Source: Dehalococcoidales bacterium (GTDB lineage Bacteria > Chloroflexota > Dehalococcoidia > Dehalococcoidales > UBA2162). From it: a stretch of 14,927 bases of DNA. Both the position numbers and the translations under genes were made by a program. Shown one piece after another: positions 7,201-14,536 of this stretch. Location of the stretch: assembly GCA_020343555.1 (NCBI GenBank), contig CP070800.1, positions 210,376 through 225,302 of the forward strand, read 5' to 3'. Below the pieces are notes generated by a model that was given only the letters and a program-made list of their open reading frames with translations, made no database searches and was not told the DNA's origin. Position 1 is the first letter of the stretch, and each line of letters begins with the position of its first letter.

Positions 7201-9042
7201 TTAATATCCCATTTCCTTTTTCAAATCCTGATCAATCCAGATCCACTGAACCCAGGAACTGCCCGGGAAATAACCTACACTTGTTTCACCGGTGTAGTTC
7301 CTAAGCCAGGGCCACCATACATTGAAGAAGGGATATCTGGGAGTCGGGATACAATAAGCGTTGTCAAGTATGTATCCTCTTAATTCTTTGGTTATCTTCA
7401 TGGCGGATCTAAAGTCTGTTAAAGCTGCCACCCGCGCCTGCTCGGCCATATCGTTGATATAGGGATCGTCAATATAGCTGGCGTTAATCCAACTCGGTGT
7501 CGAATATTGGTACTGCTCAGGGTATGTGGAAACAGGAGAGACAAACAATACCACGAGCCCTTCGTAAGATCTGCTGGCCACAACACCAATGAGTGCACCG
7601 AAATCCGGAACTAGGTTCATTTCGACTTCGATACCCACCTTTGACCACATATCAACGATTATTGAATAATAATCGGCTGCTCCTTGCGTTCCGGTTATTG
7701 AAGTCTTGAAGCCGGCTGGATAACCTGCGTCAGCGAGGAGTTGTTTAGCTTTATCCGGATTATAGGTATACAGTTCTCGTATCGAATCGGTCATTTCCGG
7801 ATCATCAAGACCAAAGTACAGGTCAGCATACGCTTCGTGATAGTAATAAGGCCAGCTGACGATGTCCCCAAGACCTTGATAAAGGCTATCGTTTATTGTG
7901 TTAAAATCAGTTGCCATCATAAGCGCCCGACGGAAATTAACATTGTTAAACGGTTCTTGGTCCGTCCTCATATAGAGTGGAGCCTCATACGTCGAACCAC
8001 GCGCCGCTGATTTCAATTCAGGATTTCGACGTATCATTTCATCCTTCTGTTCGGGAGTTAAGCCACTCAGCATATCGACATTTGCTGTCCTTAAGGCAGC
8101 TTGTGTGGTTGAAGCATCAGGCATGACAATAAACTTGACGTTTTCAATATAAGGTAGCTGGTTACCCATTCCCGGACCTATCGGATCGGTCATCCAATAC
8201 GCAGGATTTCTCTTCATGGACGCCATGTTGCTGATTACGTAATCAGTAACATAATATGATCCTGTGCCGACCGAGTTTTCCCAGTTACTGACGTCAACCC
8301 CGTAAGCGTCCCATAATTCCGGGGCGAACATGAGCATGTTATCAGCTAAGCGCATTATATTGCCGAGGTGTTCTGCGGCAGGATGGGTGATGCTAACCTC
8401 GTTTGGACCGGTCTTAACTGCCTCGATACCTTGTATTTGAGGGAACCATTGAAGGTTTAAAGCTTCAGGATTATTATTATGCTGCGTCAAATTCCAAGCA
8501 ACATCGTCAGCGTTTATTTCCCTGCCACCTACTATATTGCTCGCTGCACTGCCGGGGATAATTGCAAAATTTATTCCCTCGCGGATTTGGAAGATTGTGG
8601 TAACCTCATTAGCCACGTTATCATATTGAATACTCCAACTCTCGGCAATATGACCTATTTTAAGGTCAGGAATGTTTGTACTCTCTCCCCATTTTACTTT
8701 GTTAGCGCCGTAACCACCGGCCGGTCCAAGTGTCCAGTCACCATCCCAAAGCCTGTTGAAAGCTAACTGGTGGGGAGCCGCCTTTCCAAGGCCAAATAGA
8801 TTCCAATCTGGGTCTGAAGGTAGAGCGAGTGTAATTGTTCCACCATATTGAGGATCATCGGTAGAAACCTCTATTACTTCTTCTTCTACTTCTTTCTCCT
8901 CTTCTTCACCACCTACTGTCACCGTTTGCCCTTTATCTTCCTGAGTAACAGTTCCTCTGGTATCTTCAGTCTCGCATGATGCTGTTACTAAAGACAGAAC
9001 CATAAGGCAACTTACTAATGTCCAGATTATCTTTCTTTTCAT
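7201..9042 (-). CDS. ABC transporter substrate-binding lipoprotein, family 5 (peptide/nickel type)
   Basis: Extracytoplasmic solute-binding protein of 613 residues. The lipoprotein signal ends in VTASC, so Cys23 is the lipid anchor. An acidic linker (EEEEKEVEEEVIEV, about 46-60) follows, and then the SBP_bac_5 domain begins at YGGTITLALPSDPDW. Other family marks are NNVNFRRALMMATDF (the strand-helix before the hinge) and the late LLADAGYPAGFKT segment. The family binds oligopeptides, dipeptides, nickel complexes or sugars; the ligand cannot be told from sequence. No permease or ATPase gene is next to it, so it is an orphan in this window and may deliver to a distant transporter. The ATG at 9042 has a strong ribosome-binding site (ataggaggtg, 9060-9051). 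It is preceded by a long structured leader. Confidence 0.9.
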   Translation of the reverse strand: MKRKIIWTLVSCLMVLSLVTASCETEDTRGTVTQEDKGQTVTVGGEEEEKEVEEEVIEVSTDDPQYGGTITLALPSDPDWNLFGLGKAAPHQLAFNRLWDGDWTLGPAGGYGANKVKWGESTNIPDLKIGHIAESWSIQYDNVANEVTTIFQIREGINFAIIPGSAASNIVGGREINADDVAWNLTQHNNNPEALNLQWFPQIQGIEAVKTGPNEVSITHPAAEHLGNIMRLADNMLMFAPELWDAYGVDVSNWENSVGTGSYYVTDYVISNMASMKRNPAYWMTDPIGPGMGNQLPYIENVKFIVMPDASTTQAALRTANVDMLSGLTPEQKDEMIRRNPELKSAARGSTYEAPLYMRTDQEPFNNVNFRRALMMATDFNTINDSLYQGLGDIVSWPYYYHEAYADLYFGLDDPEMTDSIRELYTYNPDKAKQLLADAGYPAGFKTSITGTQGAADYYSIIVDMWSKVGIEVEMNLVPDFGALIGVVASRSYEGLVVLFVSPVSTYPEQYQYSTPSWINASYIDDPYINDMAEQARVAALTDFRSAMKITKELRGYILDNAYCIPTPRYPFFNVWWPWLRNYTGETSVGYFPGSSWVQWIWIDQDLKKEMGY

Positions 9043-9075
9043 ATCAGATTCACCTCCTATGTTGATAATCGTTTG

Positions 9076-9087
9076 ACACGTACGTGT
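9076..9087. promoter_or_regulatory. 12-bp perfect palindrome before the solute-binding protein gene
   Basis: acacgtacgtgt is a perfect palindrome 34 bases upstream of the ATG at 9042 and 13 bases after the structured element on the transcript. It could be a protein-binding operator or an RNA hairpin close to the ribosome-binding site. No regulator is identified. Confidence 0.35.
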
Positions 9088-9100
9088 ATTCCACCTCAGA

Positions 9101-9224
9101 GGCTAGCCCTGCCGTTAACCCCGATTACCCCCAGGGCTCCGGACACGGGAGGGGTATGGTTGATATTTAAGCTGATGCCAGCTGCCTAAACTCAGCACCC
9201 TGGTTTCCCCCGACAGGGCTAGCC
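9101..9224 (-). promoter_or_regulatory. Structured leader element (unrecognised riboswitch-like RNA or MITE)
   Basis: The ends pair perfectly over 11 bp (ggctagccctg 9101-9111 with cagggctagcc 9214-9224). Inside are nested pairings: ccaggg 9131-9136 with ccctgg 9198-9203, and gctga 9171-9175 with tcagc 9192-9196, plus G- and C-runs (ggggg, cccc) able to form a pseudoknot. It ends 59 bases before the ATG of the solute-binding protein gene and lies downstream of a good promoter, so it would be transcribed as part of that leader. I compared it by eye with TPP, SAM, cobalamin, FMN, Moco and c-di-GMP consensus cores and found no match. The 11-bp inverted ends would also fit a small non-autonomous mobile element, but no target duplication is evident. 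Confidence 0.45.
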
Positions 9225-9227
9225 GTC

Positions 9228-9365
9228 TCAAATTGTCCATGTTTCCACATATAATTTTGCTGCCATTCCATCCTTATGATCAAATTGGATTAACGCTAGT
9301 TGTAGATATAAAAAGACACCACTAACCGGTATTTCGACGGTTCGCAGTGCCTGTTTTCTCTTCAT
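9228..9365 (-). CDS. Small ORF in the leader of the solute-binding protein gene
   Basis: A 45-codon frame: MKRKQALRTVEIPV, then a hydrophobic stretch (SGVFLYLQLALIQF), then a polar tail ending in YVETWTI. A G-rich site (gggggtg) ends five bases before the ATG. The gene starts about 68 bases after the predicted transcription start at about 9433, and its stop lies 3 bases before the paired element. It may be a leader peptide or a tiny membrane protein. A terminator-like hairpin lies inside it. I do not recognise the sequence. Confidence 0.35.
   Translation of the reverse strand: MKRKQALRTVEIPVSGVFLYLQLALIQFDHKDGMAAKLYVETWTI
9309..9351 (-). terminator. Attenuator-like hairpin with U-run in the leader
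   Basis: On the minus strand cact-gcg-aaccg / cggtt-agtg form a two-part stem (9 bp with a 3-base bulge) around a 9-base loop. It is followed at once by ggtgtcttttta. This looks like a rho-independent terminator placed between the promoter at 9440-9468 and the gene at 9042, so readthrough may be controlled. The overlap with the small ORF 9228-9365 would suit translation-coupled attenuation. Confidence 0.4.
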
Positions 9366-9439
9366 ATACACCCCCAGCAACTCAAGAAGGCATAGAAGAC
9401 GGTCAAAAGAACCCGATATTCTGTTTTTGTTGGATGTTT

Positions 9440-9468
9440 AGTATAGTGAGAAATTTATTCATTGTCAA
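9440..9468 (-). promoter_or_regulatory. Sigma70-type promoter of the solute-binding protein gene
   Basis: On the minus strand a consensus -35 TTGACA (9468-9463) is followed by a 17-base spacer and TATACT (9445-9440). Transcription would start near 9433, giving a leader of about 390 bases before the ATG at 9042. Confidence 0.75.
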
Positions 9469-9480
9469 TATGTAAATATA

Positions 9481-9716
9481 CTTCAGGATGTGTATATACT
9501 GAAAGCGTAGGGCTTTTGAGCCAACAACCAGCTACCGAAAGGATTGGTATCCGTTGGTACCGGCGATCTGCTCCTAGTAACGATACCACATGCCAAGTCA
9601 GCTCTCGGCCAAGATGAGCCTGCCCCCATCTTGGTACCAGGGATAAGGAGATTATTTCGCACCATTGTGGCACCAAAGCATCCACGAATTCAAGGGGTGG
9701 TACATACTATACTGTA
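9481..9716 (+). pseudogene. Possible gene remnant or hairpin region
   Basis: This GC-richer island sits between two AT-rich promoter regions. On the plus strand a frame is open from 9517 to a TAG at about 9716 (it includes GLVSVGTGDLLLVTIP and PAPILVPGIRRLFRTIVAP), without a good start or ribosome-binding site. Minus-strand frames of 60-76 codons also exist, but none is convincing. ccaagatg (9609-9616) pairs with catcttgg (9627-9634), and ggtacc occurs repeatedly. It may be the tail of a decayed gene or an RNA; I cannot name it. Confidence 0.22.
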
Positions 9717-9817
9717 GCGTCCACAATGCTGAGCTTTAACTACCAATATTTAGTATTTATGTGACATCCTTGATATTATTTTTTGACCATCATTATTGTT
9801 TGTCCATTTTGAATCGA

Positions 9818-9846
9818 ATTCTATTCTACTGGTTGAGGATTGTCAA
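9818..9846 (-). promoter_or_regulatory. Second sigma70-type promoter, target unclear
   Basis: On the minus strand TTGACA (9846-9841), a 17-base spacer and TAGAAT (9823-9818). It points into the island at 9481-9716, which has no convincing minus-strand gene. Its -35 lies at the edge of the repeat copy A. Confidence 0.5.
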
Positions 9847-9860
9847 TGAAAAAAAGGAAC

Positions 9861-10079
9861 CTTAATACCACCCAAGATAACCTCTCACAAGCCATAGAAT
9901 CAAAATCTAAGTCCTTGACCAACATAACTACCAGATTGTCTATTTAGCAACCTCATTTGTAATTCTAAGGCAAAACGGTATGTTGGTAGTACGTCCACGT
10001 TCTGACATTGATAAATGGCGCGGCACCTACCTAATATTAGGATCCAAAGCCAATTGTGTGAATATTTTTTGTCACAACC
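9861..10079 (-). repeat. Dispersed repeat, copy A (composite)
   Basis: The left part (9861 to about 9945) aligns with 11461-11545 (shared blocks include tcacaagccata.aatcaaaat). The right part (9953-10079) aligns with R1 at 3771-3890. So copy A links the two partial copies. The minus strand encodes SERGRTTNIPFCLRITNEVAK followed by a stop, and a stop codon interrupts the frame upstream. A 68-codon frame in another phase (9900-10106) is probably a shadow. Confidence 0.7.
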
Positions 10080-10200
10080 GCGCATCAGAATCTTTCTGGC
10101 ATTCACCTTGATAAGAAACTCCCGGGATTGTAGGAGAAGCCTCTCGAGCAGGTACTTTCGAGAAGATCCTCATTCCGCCAATGATCCTATTCCTATCCAA

Positions 10201-11412
10201 TCACGTTTGAATCTTTCTCACAGTTAGCACAAGCGCCAATGCTGCAGCGGCGGCAGCAGTACAAGCCCAGAACGCCAAGCTATAACTTTCGGTTATATCA
10301 AAAATGTGTCCGGAAACAACCGGGCCAATAGCACCCCCAAGCGTACTGCAAAAGAACAGGATTCCAAAAAGACTGCCATGCGAACGAAGTCCGAAATACT
10401 CGGCTACTACCGGTGAAATCGTTGTATATAGTCCGCCGTGAGCGAATGCATAAACTACAGCAAACAGGAAGAACATCCATTGTTCTGTGGCAACCTGTAA
10501 CCAGAGGAATGACGAGATAAGAAGGATATAACAAAGTACCATGGTCAGCCTGTTACCGATGCGGTCTATCGCGATACCGGTCAGGAAACGACCCACTATA
10601 CTCGTCGCTCCAACAGTCGACAGGATTCCAGTCGCTACCGTTGAGGATAGACCGATGTCGGTGGCATGAGGAATGATGTGTACCGTGACACTGAACAGGC
10701 AGAACATGGTTACCAGATAGGCTAGACAAAGTGTCCAGAACTGCCTGGTCCGGAGGGCTTCCTGCAGGGAAAAACCCGATTCTGAAAAGGTTGGATTCAT
10801 TGATTGGCTTTCTTCATCTCCATCCGGCAGGAGTCCCATGCTGCCGGGTTCACCGCGTAAAGGTAGACCGCTGGTTATAAGCAGAATGAACATCGATATC
10901 CCAATAATCAGGTATGACGACCGCCAGCCATGTTCCAGGACAAACATATTTGCCAGCAATGGAACGGCGAATTGTCCAAGGCCGGTACCCATCTTTGTGA
11001 TACCGGTCATTATCCCTCTTCGCCTGATAAACCAGCGCATTAAGGTACTCAGCGGGATAATATCGACAGCGCTTACTCCAATACCTACAAAGAAGCTGTA
11101 GAAAAAGTACAGCTGCCAAATGCTGTTGAGTCCCGACATCAATATTAATCCCAGCCCTGCACAACCGGTCAGCATTATTAAGATTCTCGGGCCAAACCTG
11201 TCATTTAGTCTGCCAACTATGATGCTGAAGAATCCTGCAAAAATCGCCATGATAGACTGAGCAGCCGAGAGAGTAGCCCTGGACCAGCCAAACTCAGAAA
11301 GTATCGGTTTGAAAAAGACACCGAACGTCATCATGGTACCAATACCTAAAGCCTGTATAAAAAAACTGGAGGCGACGATGTTATATCCGTAGAAGTAATT
11401 CGGTCTCTTCAT
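10201..11412 (-). CDS. MFS transporter
   Basis: Major facilitator superfamily carrier of about 403 residues with roughly 12 hydrophobic segments. The loop 2-3 motif GRLNDRFGPR and its second-half counterpart GIAIDRIGNR mark the two six-helix halves. The N-terminal GVFFKPILSEFGWSRATLS stretch is typical of the oxalate/formate antiporter-like and monocarboxylate-like MFS group, so an organic anion is a plausible cargo, but the substrate is not determined. I start it at ATG 11412 (MKRPNYFYGYNIVAS). An in-frame ATG at 11520 would add 36 residues, but that extension is encoded by repeat copy B and is hydrophilic, unlike MFS N-termini. No ribosome-binding site precedes 11412. A TATAAT ends ten bases upstream, which suggests a leaderless mRNA. 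Confidence 0.85.
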   Translation of the reverse strand: MKRPNYFYGYNIVASSFFIQALGIGTMMTFGVFFKPILSEFGWSRATLSAAQSIMAIFAGFFSIIVGRLNDRFGPRILIMLTGCAGLGLILMSGLNSIWQLYFFYSFFVGIGVSAVDIIPLSTLMRWFIRRRGIMTGITKMGTGLGQFAVPLLANMFVLEHGWRSSYLIIGISMFILLITSGLPLRGEPGSMGLLPDGDEESQSMNPTFSESGFSLQEALRTRQFWTLCLAYLVTMFCLFSVTVHIIPHATDIGLSSTVATGILSTVGATSIVGRFLTGIAIDRIGNRLTMVLCYILLISSFLWLQVATEQWMFFLFAVVYAFAHGGLYTTISPVVAEYFGLRSHGSLFGILFFCSTLGGAIGPVVSGHIFDITESYSLAFWACTAAAAAALALVLTVRKIQT

Positions 11413-11422
11413 GACTAAAAAC

Positions 11423-11428
11423 ATTATA
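11423..11428 (-). promoter_or_regulatory. -10 element of the MFS gene, near-leaderless
   Basis: TATAAT on the minus strand (11428-11423) lies ten bases before the ATG at 11412. A possible -35 (TTGGCT) is 19 bases further upstream. Transcription would begin within a few bases of the ATG, in agreement with the lack of a ribosome-binding site. Confidence 0.45.
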
Positions 11429-11460
11429 GATATTTTTGATACTAAATAGCCAATGGATTT

Positions 11461-11567
11461 CTTTAATGTCCCAGAAAACCTATCACAAGCCATATAATCA
11501 AAATCTGAATCTCTGACCAACGTAATGAGACAAGATCTATTTACCCAATATGAAAACTACCTAATAT
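11461..11567 (-). repeat. Dispersed repeat, copy B
   Basis: Aligns with copy A (9861-10036) over its left part at roughly 70-75 percent by eye, then again at ctacctaatat (11557-11567 and 10027-10037). The SERGRTTNIPF segment lying between in copy A is missing here. Copies A and B flank the MFS gene in direct orientation. Confidence 0.65.
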
Positions 11568-11613
11568 CGAGCATTATCACAAGTTTAAATAACCGTTTAG
11601 ACAATAAACACGT

Positions 11614-11619
11614 TATAAT
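11614..11619 (+). promoter_or_regulatory. -10 element of the small lipoprotein gene
   Basis: A TATAAT 32 bases before the ATG at 11652 would give a leader of about 25 bases. No good -35 is visible at 16-18 bases, so the call rests on the hexamer and its position. Confidence 0.35.
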
Positions 11620-11651
11620 AGATAGATTATATTAGAATCAGGTTGTTTATT

Positions 11652-12089
11652 ATGAAACTAAAGTATATTATATTTTTTCAACTTTGCATATTGATAGTCA
11701 GTATCTTTATTGTCAACAGCTGTGTAAATGTTAACAGAAGTGAAGAACAGACATCCTATCCTTCAACATCAGAAAATATTACTGACGCTACTCTTGTTAC
11801 CAAATCAGAAAATCTAACGGGCGTTACTCTTATTGCCAAAAAGGATCTAGCTCAACGGTTAGGAATAATCATCGAGAATGTAAAAATAAGGTCTACGACT
11901 GAAGTCGAATGGGAAGATACCAGTCTCGGTTGTCCTGAAAAAGATATGAATTATGCGCAGGTTATTACGCCTGGATATAAAATAATATTGACGGTGAACG
12001 GTCATACATACGAATATCATACAGACACAGCGCAGACAGTTGTATTATGCTCTGACATCGTTAAAACCACTCCACCACCTTCAAGGTAA
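11652..12089 (+). CDS. Small lipoprotein with GCP/YAQVITPGY C-terminal domain
   Basis: A secreted lipoprotein of 145 residues. The signal (KLKYIIFFQLCILIVSIFIV) ends in a lipobox VNSC with Cys24 as the likely lipid anchor. A low-complexity Ser/Thr linker follows, with an internal repeat (ITDATLVTKSENLTGVTLIAK). The C-terminal domain has DLAQRLGI, VEWEDTSLGCPEKDMNYAQV, ITPGYKIILTVNGHTYEYHTD and a final VVLC. This pattern is known from uncharacterised lipoproteins of Chloroflexota and other bacteria; the two cysteines (GCP and VVLC) could form a disulfide. The function is unknown. The ATG at 11652 is preferred over TTG at 11643 because the only purine-rich site (agg, 11640-11642) lies nine bases before the ATG and touches the TTG. 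It converges on the protease gene. Confidence 0.78.
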   Translation: MKLKYIIFFQLCILIVSIFIVNSCVNVNRSEEQTSYPSTSENITDATLVTKSENLTGVTLIAKKDLAQRLGIIIENVKIRSTTEVEWEDTSLGCPEKDMNYAQVITPGYKIILTVNGHTYEYHTDTAQTVVLCSDIVKTTPPPSR

Positions 12090-12245
12090 AGTATAATCTT
12101 ATGTAAAAGTAGCCCTGAGACGTATTAGTGGGATATATACTCGTAGATTTATAAGAGTTTCGACTTACGCTGATGAGCTAGCAACACTTGATTTTACTTT
12201 AAGTCAGTAGGTCATTGTCTTTGAGAGATGGATAATTCTGAAGAA

Positions 12246-12276
12246 TAAGAGAGCCCGTTAGCAACGGGCTCTCTTA
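12246..12276. terminator. Bidirectional terminator between convergent genes
   Basis: A perfect 14-bp stem: taagagagcccgtt (12246-12259) with aacgggctctctta (12263-12276), loop agc. It lies between the lipoprotein gene and the protease gene, 25 bases after the protease stop. The minus-strand tail (ttcttcag) is moderately T-rich, while the plus-strand side lacks a T-run. Confidence 0.82.
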
Positions 12277-12301
12277 GATTATGCTTGGAGTAACTATTTC
12301 T

Positions 12302-14536
12302 TTACTTTTTCGAAGGATAGACTAGAATCTGCATAAAACTGCCGTGTGCTGATACACTGACCACTCTTATCGATGTTCCCGTATGCGGATTAATCACGCC
12401 ACCCATAGGATTACCATGTCGGTAGTATTGGATATTGTCATTGAACAAAGGAACTGCCGGCAGGCTAGGATGGTAAGATTCCTCACCACGCCAATGCAAC
12501 GTAATTTCATCAGTGGGCTCTAAGCCAAATGTGGAATCATAGGTTTGAATTCTGTTACGCCAGGCATCACCGTCAGGTCGAAGCATAATTTCAGGATGAG
12601 CGTCAATTGGTAACAGCAAACCTTCTCCATTATGAACTCCCACATTGTTATCAGTCTGTGATGTATCCCAGTAGCTTATAAGAAGCCCGTCCTGGTAAGG
12701 AAAATGTTCTACAAGATTATATCGAACGGGATCATCCATCCAACCCCAGTTATAAGCTGTGGAAAGTGATTCATCATAACCCCGGTACTGGCGAAATTCA
12801 GCAACATATGCATTGAAGTAGTACCCAACAATCTCTTCACCATCGGTAAGTTTAAAACCGTTGAACGTCCATCCTGCATCCGCTTCTGCATCATCGAGTG
12901 CGTACCCGGTCACTAAAATATCATCTACCATAAAACCTGGCTCAACGACATAGGCATCAGTCCAGTACCTAAAACCAAGGAACACATCACCCGTATATGC
13001 AGATAAATCTGCCGTCAATGTCTGCCATCCACTGGAATGTCCTGTTATTCCGTAACCGAAGTTTTGACCGTTCGGATCAGTTGTAGTTGAAAAGTTTGTT
13101 TCAACACTCGTCCAGGTAGCACCCCCATCTGTTGAAACTATAAGATAAGCATAGTCCCAATCTAATTCAATGTTGAAATTAGCCATCGCTGTTAATGATG
13201 AACCAGGGGCTAGGGTAAACGACTTGTACATGTAATTATCTAAATTATTTCCCGAGTTACTGTAATAGAAATACGATCCAGAATAAGGTTCACCAATTGT
13301 TTCAACGATTTCTTTATCAGGAAGTACCACGAACAATCCCTGAGCTTGCTTCGTGTTCGTCTCAGCTGGACCCAGCTTATGGCTGGATTTTTCACCGGCA
13401 TATGCTACTTCGTAGTTAAGCCAACCAAGCTGGAATTTTTCCCAAACACCCAAGTGACCAGGTTTGGAGCCAATATCTTCCATACCATCACTCAACCAAC
13501 TTCCACTAGCCATTAGGGACCAGAAACCAACTGAATTCTCCCCTGTGTAGTCGTACAAGTCAGGTAGTCCCAAATCATGACAGTACTCATGAGCGAAAAC
13601 CCCTACACCGCCATTTTCAGGTTGGATTGTATATTTGTTGATCCAGTAGCTACTATTGCCGATCTGGATACCTCCTATTAGAAATTCAGGACTTGGTCCG
13701 GCAATACCAATTAAATTGAAATATGCAAACCAGCTGTGACTCCAAATTGCATCATCACCCAATGCACCTCCGCCGGCTTCATTCCCTTCCCCAGCGTGTA
13801 CCGATTGGAAATGGTCAATATAACCATCAGGTTCATCAAAATTGCCATCTCCGTCCCAATCATATCGATCCCAGACATCGAATTGACTGAGATATTCATC
13901 AATCTCAGCAGGAGTTTTTCCTGCTGCTATCTGACCTGCATACCAACCATTCACTGAATCAATTAGAAATTGCCAGACTGCTGGACCACCTAAATCATCA
14001 TCATATGAAGCTGCATTGCCGGGGACAGCAATCCAATCCGTTACATCTCCATATACTGTATATCGATTAGAGGATTGTTCGATGAAATAATTGCGCATCG
14101 AGACTTCGTCAGAAATCTCGCTAAAAAGCATATTCAAATAATGCTCTCTGTTAAAATCTGCTTCCCAGATCGTTGAGTTATCAATACTACGATCTGGTTC
14201 AGCGATACTATTGTGTGGAAAATCAAAAAACTCTCCAAGAACTGTCCAGATTGGATCTTCACCTTGTCGCTCAAGTTCAACGAACTGTCCCCTGGCGACT
14301 TCGTGAGTTTTTCCATAAGCTTTACCATGGAGTTGAGCTTCAAGCGCTTGACCTAATAATTCTGACTGAACCTCACTCAACGGATCTGGGCGGTTGTCAA
14401 GTTTTGACACTGAATCAGGTTCCTGATAGATACTGTCATCTTCTGCTGATACATATGCACCGCTCGTAAGAAGACATGTGAGTAAGATAGATAATATCGT
14501 GAATATTGTAATAATTCTGTGTGTGGTTCTCTTCAT
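12302..14536 (-). CDS. Secreted M6-family metalloprotease, InhA-like
   Basis: A secreted zinc protease of 744 residues. A signal peptide covers about residues 1-31 (basic MKRTTHR, hydrophobic core, cut near AYVSA). A propeptide follows, then the catalytic domain with HEYCHDLGLPD (His316, Glu317, His320; HExxHxxGxxD) and the Met-turn SLMASGSW (Met342). An EF-hand-like calcium loop (DWDGDGNFDEPDG, about 226-238) precedes it, as in immune inhibitor A proteins. Residues about 420-545 form the lectin/MAM-like beta domain (AYLIVSTDGGATW, GFMVDDILVTG), and the C-terminus has the family's beta-rich tail. The ATG at 14536 is chosen with ggaggt at 14546-14541; the in-frame TTG at 14548 overlaps that site. 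It probably degrades external protein. No frameshift or lost zinc ligand is seen. Confidence 0.92.
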   Translation of the reverse strand: MKRTTHRIITIFTILSILLTCLLTSGAYVSAEDDSIYQEPDSVSKLDNRPDPLSEVQSELLGQALEAQLHGKAYGKTHEVARGQFVELERQGEDPIWTVLGEFFDFPHNSIAEPDRSIDNSTIWEADFNREHYLNMLFSEISDEVSMRNYFIEQSSNRYTVYGDVTDWIAVPGNAASYDDDLGGPAVWQFLIDSVNGWYAGQIAAGKTPAEIDEYLSQFDVWDRYDWDGDGNFDEPDGYIDHFQSVHAGEGNEAGGGALGDDAIWSHSWFAYFNLIGIAGPSPEFLIGGIQIGNSSYWINKYTIQPENGGVGVFAHEYCHDLGLPDLYDYTGENSVGFWSLMASGSWLSDGMEDIGSKPGHLGVWEKFQLGWLNYEVAYAGEKSSHKLGPAETNTKQAQGLFVVLPDKEIVETIGEPYSGSYFYYSNSGNNLDNYMYKSFTLAPGSSLTAMANFNIELDWDYAYLIVSTDGGATWTSVETNFSTTTDPNGQNFGYGITGHSSGWQTLTADLSAYTGDVFLGFRYWTDAYVVEPGFMVDDILVTGYALDDAEADAGWTFNGFKLTDGEEIVGYYFNAYVAEFRQYRGYDESLSTAYNWGWMDDPVRYNLVEHFPYQDGLLISYWDTSQTDNNVGVHNGEGLLLPIDAHPEIMLRPDGDAWRNRIQTYDSTFGLEPTDEITLHWRGEESYHPSLPAVPLFNDNIQYYRHGNPMGGVINPHTGTSIRVVSVSAHGSFMQILVYPSKK

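Larger units (their letters stand above)
9043..10200. other. Long intergenic region, 1158 bases
   Basis: Besides the leader elements, two promoters, the island and repeat copy A listed separately, 9717-9817 is AT-rich with nothing evident. 10080-10200 holds a small hairpin (tctcga 10142-10147 with tcgaga 10158-10163) some 40 bases after the MFS stop codon. It has no T-run, so it is at most a weak terminator. Confidence 0.5.

Noticed and set aside
9101..9224. Known riboswitch (TPP, SAM, cobalamin, FMN, Moco, c-di-GMP)
   Set aside because: None of the core consensus blocks could be found by eye on either strand, so no class is assigned.
9455..9685. A 76-codon minus-strand frame in the island
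   Set aside because: No ribosome-binding site, no recognisable feature, and its end overlaps the promoter of the solute-binding protein gene.
9900..10106. A 68-codon minus-strand frame in repeat copy A
   Set aside because: The other phase carries the peptide conserved with R1; this phase is not conserved between copies.
11413..11520. N-terminal 36-residue extension of the MFS protein
   Set aside because: It is encoded by repeat copy B, is hydrophilic, and lies upstream of a TATAAT that would start the mRNA after it.
12160..12216. Possible hammerhead-like core (ctgatgag)
   Set aside because: The conserved GAAA and the paired stems are missing; only the short motif matches.
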